NCBI GenBank assembly: GCA_028023455.1
Contig: JAQFVV010012418.1
Span: forward strand, 6,755,244 to 6,819,243
Direction of reading: 5' to 3'
Source: Epiperipatus broadwayi
Taxonomy: Eukaryota; Onychophora; Udeonychophora; Euonychophora; Peripatidae
Length of the DNA: 64,000 bases
Both the position numbers and the translations under genes were made by a program. The notes beneath the pieces were generated by a model, which searched no databases, was not told where the DNA came from, and saw only the letters and a list, made by a program, of their open reading frames with translations. Positions 24,842 to 36,800 of the stretch are shown here, piece after piece. Every line of letters begins with the position of its first letter. Within the stretch, counting starts at the first letter, position 1.

Positions 24842-25005
24842 ATGAGCAAATATAAGAAATGGTGATCGTGTGATGTTTAGTGGTTTAATGTCATAAATTT
24901 TTGAGACTTCTTTTAAGTAAAATATTCAGTTTTTAAAATAATTTCAATTTTGAATTTATTATAATTTTATTGTAATTCAAACCTAAATCGAAAACTTTGC
25001 ATGCG

Positions 25006-26267
25006 AAAATATATTTGTAAAATAATATAGGTGCTATTGCACCTGACTGCAAAGCTACTTTCTACTTAAAAACAAAATAAAATTATATTATTCTGCAAAC
25101 GCTTTCAAGAGATATGCTCTCATTTTCAAAGCTCTGAGTGAAGTAATTATATGTAAATTATGCAAAGTTCAAAGGTTAATTACTCCATTTCTTTGAGATC
25201 ACAAAGCATGTGTCCTTGCGGTTGATGGTGTTGCAATCCATTGCAATGAAGCAGACCTCCTTAACTTTTCTTTTTATGTCATGCCTTTCTTTACAGACCA
25301 AGTTGACATCCTGTGGTTCACACTGGTGTCCTGTTAGTTTCTGATGAAGTGCAAAAATGGAATAACATGATGGATTTGACTGAGCTTTGATGTATGCATG
25401 CCTTGGTTTCCCCCTAATATGAGGCTCTACAATTTGCATGAGTACATGCAATATTATAAATGGCTTGAGGTCTCTGAGCAAGTGTTAGTTTATCTTTCGT
25501 ACGTATTGTTAAGTAATCTGTTAGAACTGTTGGGGGGGGGGGATGACAAAAAGTTAGTTGAAACTAACTATTAAAAATTGTATAAAATTTATTATGTAAA
25601 TTAGAAATGTATGGCAGCAGCAACCTGTGTGTATCCAATTTGGGTGTAATGTTGGTTACCTTATTGTTGAAACGTGTGATCCCCCTGTCGATCAGCCCAT
25701 GTTTGAACTCCATCTTCAGTAAGTCTTCCCTGTATAATATTAGATTTGTCTTCCTGTCTGCTTCTAACTTACACAGCTGTTGGTTTCTGTGCAGAAATGA
25801 TGTGAGCCCAGCTAATTTATGGCTGGTGGGCATAATGGAACTGGGTTGGATATGGCCTCTTATTTCAAAAGGCTTCATAATCATTTTGTATTTCAAGAGT
25901 GTGTACTCTCATTGAACCAGCACATCAAGATATTTTACTTGCTTGCTAAGATCTTCCCATTCCATGTTTAAAGTCAAGAGAGAGCTGTTCTGGAGTTCAT
26001 TTTTGATTTCATTAATGACATAACTATAAACAGATCATCCACATATCTAGTGTAGATTTTAGAATCTGATAAGCTGCCGTATTTTGGCAGGATCTGTTGT
26101 TCATGATGGTCAATTACAATCCTGGCGATGATCCCCATTAAACATTGCCATTATATTATTATGTAGCCAAAGCGCTTGCTGAGTAATATAATTTTATTTT
26201 GTTTTTAAGTAAAAAGTAGCTTTGCAGTCGCAATAACGCCTATATTATTTTACAAATATAATTTTAT
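25006..26267 (-). mobile_element. Penelope-like element fragment bounded by inverted repeats
   Basis: Minus strand, from about 26150 down: remains of a reverse transcriptase with IYTRYVDDLF (catalytic YVDD, about 26060-26035), KQVKYLDVLV, then a connector (25896-25564) with PSSIMPTSHKLAGLTSFLHR and LLLPYISNLHNKF, and the C-terminal GIY-YIG half (25481-25176) with LHQKLTGHQCEPQDV, RKVKEV and NTINRKDTC...SKKW. The GIY and YIG boxes are not seen intact. Several frameshifts and stops occur. About 100 bases at 25006-25105 are repeated in inverted orientation at 26169-26267 (ACTGCAAAGCTACTTT, ACTTAAAAACAAAATAAAAT). The element is dead but its parentage is clear. Confidence 0.8.
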
Positions 26268-26925
26268 TCTAAAATTAACAATTTTCTGGGTTATCAAAAG
26301 ACAAAATCTCTCTCCAAAAATTACTGTTTTTAGAATTGTATAAATTTTGATATTAAAGAGTCTTTTAATCCTTTATCTCTAAAATTTTGATTTTCTTAAA
26401 TCTTTTTCACATTTCTGGGATGTAAATTTATATGATGAGCAACACAGCCAGATCATATCATAATACAGAATTGATAACAATAGGCTTGTAATCATGTTCA
26501 GTGATATCTGTAAATAATTTACAAAATCATATGCAATAGCAGTCACTAAAACATTTTTTCTGACAAACACCATGCACTGTATTTTTTTTGTTGTCTATGG
26601 TAATGAATAATTATGTTTAGTACAGAAATGGAATGATAGATTCCTGGATTAACATTTATCCTATCACTTCTGAAACTTAAACATCATATGACCTTCAGGG
26701 TAACAGACAATTTGACTGTAATCATTATTATGATAATATATTTAGTGAAATATATTGAAATGTAAAATTTTCCAATTAGAATTCACTTGCTTTTTTAATC
26801 TTTAAGATATCCATATGTAAGTGAACTACTTCAAACTTTATCATTTCAAACTTACTTTGGTTTTCAATCCTTTCAACCTTTTCATATAGTAATATCAGCA
26901 ACTAAATATTAAAATGGATTAAATT
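26268..26925. other. Intron sequence with a weak SINE trace
   Basis: Around 26615-26730 the sequence GGAATGATAGATTCCTGG followed by AAACATCATATGACC resembles the SINE and retroposon modules seen elsewhere. Otherwise AT-rich DNA without a gene. Confidence 0.4.
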
Positions 26926-26929
26926 CAGT

Positions 26930-27405
26930 ATCCCCAAATTACCATTTCCTAGGCGTACACTAGTTGTTAATGGAACAACAAATTCTCCATACTGTACTGC
27001 ACCAGTACAAACCTTGGTAATCAATAGTTTATGCATAAATCTTTATCTAGTGCCATTCATCCAAGATCCTGACTAGTTTCTAGCTGGTGGCTTTCATCAT
27101 TGAGTATTCTTGTACCTGATAGCACTGCATTTAGATCTTAGAATCAAATGCAACTGTCCAGTTGCTACCTTTTACCTAATATAAAGCTATGAGCCCAAGA
27201 TGAAAACAATGTTTTCAATCCAAGCTTATTCACTTGTATAGTCATATATATTTGAACCCAGTTTAATATATACACATTTTGGTGTCTTTGGTTACTTAAA
27301 ATCACAGTCATCATCCTAACGGTAGGAATTATATAAAATCAGTAAAACATCATATGATTACCATTCCTTGTGCTTACAAAGCTGTTAATACAGTAGTAAA
27401 CCTGA
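26930..27405. mobile_element. Diverged hammerhead-family retroposon
   Basis: The plus strand shows the family's 5' module (ATTACCATTTCCTAGGCGTA, then GTTGTTAATGG) and arm (CTCCATACTGTACTGCACCA). The hammerhead core lies on the minus strand at 27105-27065: AUGAUGA instead of CUGAUGA, stem II AAGCCACCAGCUA, GAAA, CUAGUC. The invariant C3 is mutated to A, so this copy should be inactive. A second copy of the 5' module (AAAACATCATATGATTACC) at 27336 marks the right end or another fragment. Confidence 0.6.
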
Positions 27406-28632
27406 AAAGAAAAATTAATAGTAAATTTGATTTATAATTGTTTTCTTGTAAGAGACTTAAACTACTTTATTTATTTGGTAATCATTAACCTGATGGCAAG
27501 TTAATAAGAACAACAGGAAGGTGAGAATAATTCCCTCCTTTTTTTTCATTGGCTGAACTGAAGGATATTCAAAACTTTTCCCAGATCTGTCATTACAAAT
27601 GTCTAACCTTCAGTACAAGCAAAGAACAATTAAAAATTTGGATATGAATTCTACATATTAACTGGTAATTTGGATACTCATTTACAGATGGAAGAGACTT
27701 AAGAATAAAGAATTCCAGCAAATTAAAAAAATGTGCATAATAAAAAAACTTTAAGTCTGGCAAAAATGTTTTGACTATTTTATTTGTTGTTAATGCTAGT
27801 TTTTTTAAAAAATTGTCTTAATGATTTATAAATGAATCAAATACTTGATTTAAAAAAATACTTGATTTAAAAATAATAATAATAATAAAAAGACTAAAAT
27901 AATTCTATTATCAAAATTTTTAAAAGTTCATTAAATTATACCTGATAGCATAATATAAAGATAATATCAATTAATTATTTTATGAAATTTAGTATATCTA
28001 AGATAATTGTTTACACATTTGATCTTTATAATTTATTTGCATTCATTGTATAAGAACACGGATATCAGGGGGAATATTTTAATTTGCATTGCGAATGTTT
28101 TAAAAAAAATATTTGAGAAATATAATATCTCAAAGTTTAAAATAATATCTCTGCCCAACTTTATAAAGAACCTGTTTACAAGTAACATATCATACACAAT
28201 ATAGAGCTTAAATAATGAGTGGTTTAAAAGGTTTGAATCAATGTACATGTCTTTGTTCTGAAGTGAATCCATAAATACAAATTTAGGATTAAGATACATT
28301 CTTCTCCACATCAATTTATTTAACATAAAGAACTATTTTATTCATTAATTTTTGATGAAACTATTAAAAAAACATGCATTAGCTAAATTATGAAGTGTAC
28401 ATGTCCCAAGTATTGAATTATTTATCAATGAATTTATTTATTGTTATTTATATAATTATATTTATATAAATAAATTCATTGTTTTCTTTATTACTGATTC
28501 TCATTTCAATTCATTTAATTACATATCTTAATTTATAGTTTATAAAGCATAAGTAATAATTATTAAGGTCAAGTATTTCATAATATTAACTTTGCTAGAG
28601 TAGTAATTAAGATCCCAATTTAGCATTTATGT
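27406..28632. other. Intron sequence, AT-rich, with one palindrome
   Basis: No gene. The only clear structure is a 56-base palindrome at 28427-28482, with CAATGAATTTATTTA facing TAAATAAATTCATTG. The opposed frames at 28007-28326 are unsupported. Confidence 0.5.
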
Positions 28633-28640
28633 TTCTAATG

Positions 28641-29008
28641 CAGGGGTCCCCAACCCTATGCCCGCGGGCACCATGGTGCCCGCAGACCACTTTATGTGTG
28701 CCCGCCGCTATCCGAACATGATAAAAAATTATTTATCTGATACAAATAAATTTAATTTTTAAATTTTTTTATAAATTATTATATTATACTGTAATCAAAT
28801 TGTAGGGCATACTATACTTTTACAGCGTAAAAATATAAACGTTAATTATATGTTAAAATTTTATTTTTGAAATAAATATTTTTTTGTACATTATGTCTAT
28901 TATTAACAATATCCAACTATAAATTTATATTAAAAAAATAAATGGTGCCCGCCACCTGGCTGGTATTATAAAATGTGCTCTTAAGTGCAAAAAGGTTGGG
29001 GACCCCTG
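28641..29008. mobile_element. hAT-type MITE, 368 bp, with 8-bp target duplication
   Basis: Terminal inverted repeats CAGGGGTCCCCAACC and GGTTGGGGACCCCTG bound the element, flanked by the perfect 8-bp duplication TTCTAATG (28633-28640 and 29009-29016), the length hAT transposases make. GTGCCCGC motifs repeat inside both ends. There is no coding capacity; it would be mobilised by a hAT transposase in trans. Intact ends and duplication suggest a fairly recent insertion. Confidence 0.95.
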
Positions 29009-29016
29009 TTCTAATG

Positions 29017-30006
29017 TGTTTGCCATCACGAGCTTATATGTAACAGAAGAATCTAGTTATATCGGCTTACATAGTGCTTAAGAATTAAAAATATTTCTAA
29101 GTCTGGATAAATGATTTATAAATCTTCTTTCTCATGCTTTATATTTTATGTTGGTATAGATTTATGATTTACCATGCTCAATAAAATGTATTCATTTTTT
29201 CTGCTATAAGTAATATCTAATAAAATTAACTTATGCAAATTACATATATGTAAGTTTGAGTTTATTTGATCATTACAATATATAAATATATATGTGTGTG
29301 TAAAAATACCTTAAAGATGAACTATGCAAAAATAATAACCAGTGAATGTTTAATAACCAAAGTTAATAAAAGTGCAGCTAAAAAAAAAGTGTAATATATA
29401 GATCCTTAAAATTTTTATCCAAAAAGAAATCATAGATAAAACATGAAATTTAGACAGCTTAAAAATTATGTAATTTCTTAATAAGCTGTTTATGATTCAA
29501 CTTCATCCCATTGTTGATTAGCTTTTTATTTGTACAATGATTTTATTTAAGTGATCTTTTATATTATTAATTATGCCTTTATAATTTACAATGTTTATCT
29601 ATATTGAGATTAACCATCCCAGAATCAATTCCCTATTGTAAATTGTAAATTTTTGTAAATTATTCATAAAATATAAATAAATAATATTTCCCTAACTCAC
29701 ACATCAAAAAACCTTTTTTAAATAAAAAAATATTTTTTTATTAATAAAACTGCTTACAAATTAAAATAATTTGTTGCATAAAACATAAGTAACTCCGTTA
29801 ATCTTTTTTAGAGAATCAAAATCCAAGACTAATCTGGTTCAAAAAAGATGCAAAATAATATGTTTTTATATTCTTATAGTTGCTCAACCCATAGTTACCC
29901 ATTATATTTTATTTACAAATTATAGATACAACAACTTGATAACTTTAAATTGATTTATTTGCATAAAATAATTATTTTAAAATGTAAATAAAGTATATAA
30001 TCTTAC
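29017..30006. other. Intron sequence with no recognised feature
   Basis: AT-rich DNA between the hAT MITE and the integrin exon at 30007. No coding or repeat signature was recognised. Confidence 0.5.
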
Positions 30007-30100
30007 TGTTCATGAAAGCGCAAAAATGGTATGACTGTTTTATCCACAAAAGACCCAAATCCTATTCGAAAACTTCTTGAAATACTTTTCATATAAGTTG
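30007..30100 (-). CDS. Integrin beta subunit, beta-I domain exon (RIGFGSFVDK motif)
   Basis: This minus-strand exon lies between a TTTTTAG acceptor and a GTAAGA donor. It encodes TYMKSISRSFRIGFGSFVDK, then TVIPFLRFHE. The FRIGFGSFVDK segment is one of the most conserved parts of the integrin beta-I domain, and its Asp is a ligand of the synergistic (LIMBS) metal site. The first two bases (CA) complete the Gly/Ala codon opened by the previous exon, and the last two (CA) are completed by the A that opens the next exon to give Gln. The usual proline-rich TTP segment after VxPY is replaced by FLRFHEQ. It is separated from its neighbours by introns of 13.6 kb and 12.4 kb filled with transposons. 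Confidence 0.95.
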
Positions 30101-30207
30101 CTAAAAACATCACAAATATTTATTATAAGTACATATGTAAATTATGTTTTACAAATGTGTGTAGGCAATTAATAACTATTATGATGTTGATATTTAAATT
30201 GGAGAGC

Positions 30208-30232
30208 ACCTTTATCAAAGCTAAACTAGCTT
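30208..30232. repeat. Short perfect hairpin
   Basis: TATCAAAGCT and AGCTTTGATA form a perfect ten-base stem around AAACT, about 110 bases upstream (in gene orientation) of the integrin exon at 30007-30100. Confidence 0.7.
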
Positions 30233-30594
30233 TGATACAGACATTAAAAATCTAGTTTAGCAATTTTAAACATTAGCATCATAATACGTATTAATTTTCT
30301 GTACATTTTGTTGGAAAATAATTTTACATTTACATTTCACTACAATTTAAATAATGTATATTTATATATATTCACATGATAATAGCCAAAGCTTAATAAA
30401 CCAATAGAATGTACAATCTACTGTCAAATAATCTCTAGATAAAAGATGTCTATAAAAATTGCTTTGGCAACAGAGTGTAGAATATATTGGCTTATTAAAC
30501 ATTAGCTGTTGTCATGTGAATTACATCTGGTAAACAACCAGTTACTGGTAGTTTATAGTTTAGTATTGTGACACTACAATTCTTTTCCTTCCCC

Positions 30595-31750
30595 TAATAA
30601 CTGAATCTTAATTATTAGAATCGCCGTCGAGGGCGCCACCAAGGATTTCTCTCTTGGAACCTGGCCACGAAGCTTTACGTAAACCTGGTCTTATTTATTT
30701 TCGAACGGCGATTCACCGATTACAAATTTGTTTATAATCTGACAGGGGTTTTCACTTAAGGACACTTAACTAATTATTATAAATAATTAAAGAATTCAAA
30801 TATACGTTGGATACAAAAAAACTTTCCTTTATTATTATTATTATTAATAACATTATATTTCTGCCCGATCCAGAGAGAACTGACTTACAATTTCTGATTT
30901 TCAAACTGTTAACTTTCTAAGTATTCTTCCCAAATATCTACCATGGGTTTACTCGCGCCGACACTAACACTGCGGATTCTAGCAGGCGTGTATACAAAGG
31001 CGACTTATAGTATATAATCTTTCCTGAAGTTTATTTTTTAAACCCCACTTTATTTGGTAAATAAATAACTTGCAAAAACTTAAAATGAACGTATAAGTGT
31101 CTTTCGTTTTCTTATACTTTCAACACTTCCCTTATTTTCTGCTAACAAGCAAGTAACGCCCTAAGGTTCTCTGTTACTTGGCAGCGCACTTTTATACCCC
31201 CACCCTGTTGTTACCCTCTAGATCGAACAGATATTAAATAATTTAACGTACAGTCATACCAATATTTCATAAAAATATTTAACGAGAATTAACATAAATA
31301 GTTTACGATATTAAATAAATCTATTTCCCCACCTCTATTGTTGAAACATTCGTAACAAATATAATAAACGAAAAATAAATCAAAATAAAGTTCTATTACG
31401 CTTTAACTAAAGTTCCCATTAATTGAAAAGTTTATAATTACCCTGATCGATCAGAGCGAAGTGGCCTGACTTTCATAGATTCACATTCCATTTGTCGTGC
31501 CTTTGTCCTTGTATATGAGAATTCTGATGTGTCCATGGATGTTCCTTTGGTTGTCCGGCTAGCAATATTATTTCTTTCCATTCCTTGACTCTTTCGGTAG
31601 CTTCATTCAGATGGAGTGGCGGCCAATTCCCCAAAGGGGAAGGTTTTGGTAGCTTTAGCCGCTATGCATTTGAAAAGAGTCCGCAAAATAAGTTTCTATA
31701 ATAATTTCTGATTCGGAGCACAGCTTTTCTCTCTTTTTTTTTCTTTATTG
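30595..31750 (-). repeat. LTR-like, GC-richer block on the minus strand
   Basis: This stretch is visibly richer in G and C than its surroundings. On the minus strand it has a good TATA box (TATAAAAG, 31196-31189) followed by AGTAACAGAGAACC, an AATAAA signal, and near its end TGGTGGCGCCCTCGACGG, which resembles a retroelement primer binding site. GAATCGCCGT and ACGGCGATTC around 30618 and 30712 can pair. No second copy and no target duplication were found, so it may be a solo LTR or a truncated element. Family unknown. Confidence 0.45.
31189..31196 (-). promoter_or_regulatory. TATA box of the LTR-like block
   Basis: GGGTATAAAAGTGCGC on the minus strand, in a locally GC-richer context, pointing the same way as the integrin gene. 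Confidence 0.45.
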
Positions 31751-33095
31751 TCCCTGCTGGTCTCTCAAGTCAACTGACTTACTCTAAAAGCGATTTTATC
31801 TCCTCTTTCTCTTATCTTTTTTTTTTTTAATTAGCGTAATAGCAATTATTAACCAAATACTTTTAGTTTGTGAAAGTTTCAACAATAGAGTCTAATTACT
31901 ACCAACAATCTAATTTTGTTTTCTTTTCCCCACCCTTTTATCTCTCGAGTTTTCTTCCTTTTAATTAAACACTTTTAACATTTTTGACAATAAATTATAT
32001 TTTATCTTTTTTTCTTTTTTTTTTTTTTTTAAAAATTGCTCAAATTCATAGCAAAAATAAAAGTTTAAGATTTTACCCTTCCCATTAAATTAAAATCATT
32101 TGTTAATTTTTATTTTAAAAACTATTTAACTTTGGAAAATATCTATGACGAAATTATAAATATGTGAGCTTATATATATATGAGCTGACTTAAAATATCA
32201 GCTCAGTATATATGTATTGTAAATGTCTACGTTATAACGAAAACAAATTAGGCAAGCCAAACTGTAATTGTGAAAGTTTAAATGAGCAATGAGAATTTTT
32301 TGTATGCTTTTATTTCAGTTAAAAACTTAGTCATGCAATACAGTCAATTATCTAGGGATTTTAAGGATTTACCTTACATTTACTTAAGTTAAGAAATTTT
32401 CACAATTATATTGTTTATTCGATAAATTTTTAGAAGCCATTATACCATGTTTTGCAGTTTCTTTTGTTCAATGATAAATTATAATAAAAGAAAAAATCAA
32501 ACAATTGGATTCTTCCACTAGTATAGATAAAAAAATTTATAACCACTTACTATAATACCATATTAATGAAATATGGGCAATATCTTTTTAAAAAATTGTT
32601 TTTAACTAATTCCATTAGCAACAACTTGTTAAAAATACATGTTTTAAAAATCCAATCTCTCACAAATAACTTGTTTACATTTTTTAAAACAAAAATACTC
32701 TTTTGTTCAATAATAAAATACACTATTTTATTATGGTATTTATTTTTTTAATGCCTATTAATAACTAATTCATATTATATATATTATATTTTATTATATA
32801 GTTTGACAATTAAAGATTTAGCCAGGATTTATTTAAGGGAAGAATTTTAAATTTTCATACTTAGATTGTTTTTTTCAATAAATTTTAATAAGCCTTTGAA
32901 ATTTCTTGCATTTTATTTTTTGTTTAGATTTGCATCATATTATAGATTATGGATCAATTACGAGTTTTTAATTAGAGAACAAGTCAAAAGCTAATAGTGC
33001 ATTTAAAAAAAAAGATATTGTTATTACGTGTGAAAAGGTAATATGCAATAATAATAATAATAATAAAAAAAGATAATACTATTTAAAAAATGTTA

Positions 33096-33158
33096 TCGCA
33101 ACACACCATCGAACCCAGACCTAACATTTCAGTCGCAGATCCTCTGCCAGCATTTCCA
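33096..33158 (-). repeat. tRNA-derived SINE head
   Basis: The minus strand reads GCTGGCAGAGGATCTG (A-box) and, about 20 bases on, GGTCTGGGTTCGATGG (B-box). Together they form a clear tRNA-like internal promoter, GC-richer than its surroundings. A poly-A/T tract follows. No target duplication was identified. Confidence 0.65.
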
Positions 33159-33326
33159 AGTGAACAACAAACACATTTAGACTTGGAAAACATTACTGAT
33201 AAACAAAATTTCATCACATGCAAAATTACTGTACTAATGAGGCAATATTTTTAAAATAAGTTTTATTTTTAAGTAAATTATTAATAATAATATGTTACTT
33301 TTCCTATAAATTAGGATTTTTAAATA

Positions 33327-33800
33327 ATGATTTGGAAATCTAAACATTTTCATATAAATTTTATTAATTATAGTGATAAAAGGCACTGGCCTATTCAGTT
33401 TTATGCAATGGTAGAGTATACATGAAATATATTTCAAGGCTAGAGCAACTGCCACAATAAGTTTAAGTAAAGAAATATTCCTCTATGTTTAAATAATAAA
33501 TATTTACAATCAGAATGTGTTTCTGGGAATAAAGTGATTCGGAAATCTAAACATTTACATATAATTTTTATTAATTATCATGACAAAATGGCATTGGTCT
33601 GTTCAATTTAGCATAATGATAAGAGTAGAGATGTAGTATGTTTTGAGCTCATGCCTAGAAATTTAAGCCCGGGTAATTGTCACAAATAAGTTTAAGTAAA
33701 GAAGTATTCCTTTTATATTTAAATAAAAAGTATTTTACACTCGAAATGTATTTCTAATGATGAAATGATTTGAAAATGTAAACAATTTTATTTACATATA
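33327..33800. repeat. Tandem array, units of about 210-230 bp
   Basis: Three starts of the same unit occur at about 33327, 33535 and 33766 (GATTTGGAAATCTAAACATT and variants), each followed by CATATAAATTTT. The first two units are complete and share AATAAGTTTAAGTAAAGAA. A GCAATGGTAGAG segment in unit one resembles a SINE A-box. Confidence 0.7.
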
Positions 33801-36800
33801 AATTTTCCCAATAAAGAAGAGCCTTTGTACCCACACAACCTGCACACTAACATGCAGTGGCCCTAAAAGTGGTTATGCTATAATTTAAGAAAAAACAAAA
33901 TAACTTTTAGAAATTGAATATAGCATTCACTGAATTTACTCTCTACTGCCTTTATATTATGAACAAATACTAATATGTTTGAAAAAAATTGTTGATTATA
34001 GATTTTTTAAAATGTATTATTCAGTATTCTAAAATTGAAAAAAATAAAAAATATTCAAAAACCATGATAACTACATTAAAAAAATATTTTAAATATCTTC
34101 TTAAATATTTAGCTATAGATTATTGTTTATATATGTTCATGTTTTAAGAGAACTGATAGATTTCATGGCCTAAATGATAAATTTAATTTTTAATCTATTG
34201 AATTTATACATTTAATATGATGTCAATTTATTCTGCACTCTTTACCATTTTGGACACCAAGAGGAACCCCAAAACCACTGTTGACACAAACAAGCAATAA
34301 AGAATGTCAGATAATACCACTAAAAGTAATAAAGTGTTCCAGATAATTTATCCAGTCCACATTTAATTGTATTTTTCTAGAGTTATTTGATTTTTTTTTG
34401 GTCATTTACTTACTCTAATTTTTTAGGTCATTTTCTAATTACTATTTTTTATATTTGATTGCTAAAGGTATTTGATTTTATGGGGGTCATATGATAATGA
34501 TAATTTTTTTGATGATTTCCTAATTACTAATATTTGCTAAATATTGTTTTTTAATACTTGATTTCAATACTGTTTTTTTTAATTGTGATTTTTTTTTTAT
34601 TTTCTAATTACTAATATTTTTTAAATACTGCTTTTGAAAGTTTGATATTTTTTTTTTGATTATGAGTAGTTCTATAAAATTTTCGATTTTCAAAAAAATT
34701 TTTTGATGAAACATGCAATTTAATGCGGAATGGACAAAATATATGGAATATTTTGTTACTACTTTTGGTGATATTATCAGACATCCATTATTGCTTGGCT
34801 GTGTCAATGGTAGTTTTGTGATTTCCCCTGGTGTCTAAAATGGCAGAGAGCATATAGTGAATTTGCACCTTTAATATTCTATTCATTCTTTGTACAAAAA
34901 ATTATTATTTGGAGTTAATGAGATAGAATTTTAAGATATAGAGCTGTAGTGAATGACATTATTGATATGAAATAGAAAAGGTGAATTGGTGAAATAATGA
35001 ATGTAAACTGCATTTGAAATGGGGTGAGTGAATGAATTCTTAGCATTAAATATGATGGTGATATGTAAAGTAAAATTTGAATAGCTATGAAAAATTTTTT
35101 ATTAAAGTTTATAATTCTTATTATAAATATTTTACTACCATACCATTATGTAAACAACATTAACTATTTTTCTTTTATTGTTATTTGTGTCATAAAGGTG
35201 ATAGAATAAAAGATGAATGGAAAAAATTATATGCTTAACCCTATTCCCTAATCCTAATTATTTGCAATTATCAATTATTATTTACAACATAATAAATTTA
35301 TCCAAGTCATAAATAGATGTATAACTATGTAAAAAACTTTATATACATCACAAAGTAATACATCTTGTTTGTAACATTTAATTTCAATGCATTTACTAAA
35401 ATTATAAAATGATATTCATATATCTAGTGATATTTTGTATTCAATTATTTTTTTTTTTCGAAATATATGGAACCATAAAAATGTGTCACCTGATCATAAA
35501 ATCTACCAGTAATATTTCATATTATAAAAATAAAGAAAAATATTTCAGAAATTACCATGGAATATTATTTTTATTAACTTCAATGCATTCACTGATTTTA
35601 TTATACATTGATTTTCATCATAAATAAATGATTACTAGAAACTCGGTATAATTTTTGACAAACAAAAAATACTGAAAATATGAGGTTTATTGCTATGCAA
35701 ATGAAAGAAAAGTGCAATAAGTACAAATAATTTACATATTGCTTTTATTGGCGGCTTTTGATATAATTTGTGATAAGGTTTAAAATTAGCTATTTATTCA
35801 TTGATACTATTCATTTTATATAGTTTTAGATGAAAATATGAAATGAAGGAATATTTATTGAAGATGGAAAATATGATACAGTTGAAATGAAATAAAAACA
35901 GAATGTAATTTTTTATGTCAATGAATAGGCAGCTTTAAAAAGCAAACATCAAAATGCCATATCATAAGTAGATTTTTAATTTAAATAGGTTAAAAGCAAA
36001 AAGAAAATCGTCTTTTTTACTTCAATATTCATATGTTAGTGATAGTGCCATTCTTTATCAATCAAAGAATTACAGATGAATGCAGCAAAAAATCATATTA
36101 GTCTAATAGTTAATGTTCAAAAACTCAGATGTTTTTCTACCAGTGATGGAAAAAAAACACTTTAATAACTTTTAACTTGGACAATTATCAGATTGAGAAT
36201 GTGAATCAATTTAAATATGGTAGGTTTTTTTTGTATAGAAAGGTAGCCTTGATTGTTACACATAAAGTTTATTGTATGAAGTGACACCTAAGTCTCAATA
36301 TAATATAGGCACTAAAGTTTTCATTTTAGAATGATACATAAAATTTTGAAAATATGACAACAAAAAATAATTTGATATTTAGCTTGTTGGATGTGATAAC
36401 ATGAAATCTACTGTTGTAAGGTAATTTTTTTTAATTGCATGTGTTATATGAATAAATTGTAACAAATTTGCTAACAAATAAGTTTAAAAAAAAGGTGGCC
36501 ATGAATTTCATCAAAGAGGCAGACCCATTATACAAATTATCTCAAAAGCATTTTAAATTTGTAGAATTGATTACTTTCATTGGGATTGTTTACAATGCAT
36601 TTCTACATTAAAACATATAAATGCACAAAGTGCATATCCATTTATGAAACAAACAAGTTGAATACATTACTAAGATATTTTCTGAACAATCATTTTTTGA
36701 AAGTAAACTCGTAAATAATGCCCATTTTTTGTTATGCCAATCTATTTTGTCAGATAAAATTTGATCTTTTTTATTTGACTATCAGTTTGTTTTATAGTAA

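Larger units (their letters stand above)
23562..24888 (-). mobile_element. Hammerhead-bearing retroposon, fullest copy, split by a LINE
   Basis: Read on the minus strand it starts TTAAACCACTAAACATCACA-like at 24888, continues across a LINE insertion (23994-24841), then carries a terminal-inverted-repeat-like arm (23975-23911; GGTCTG, GTAGTGCCACTCAG, ATCAATGGATGC), a middle part, the hammerhead core near 23.69 kb, and the complementary arm to 23562. Without the LINE it is about 470 bp. The arms pair over about 65 bases. There is no coding capacity, so movement must rely on other elements' enzymes. Confidence 0.75.

Noticed and set aside
28007-28326. Overlapping frames on both strands
   Set aside because: Complementary shadows in AT-rich DNA without motif support.
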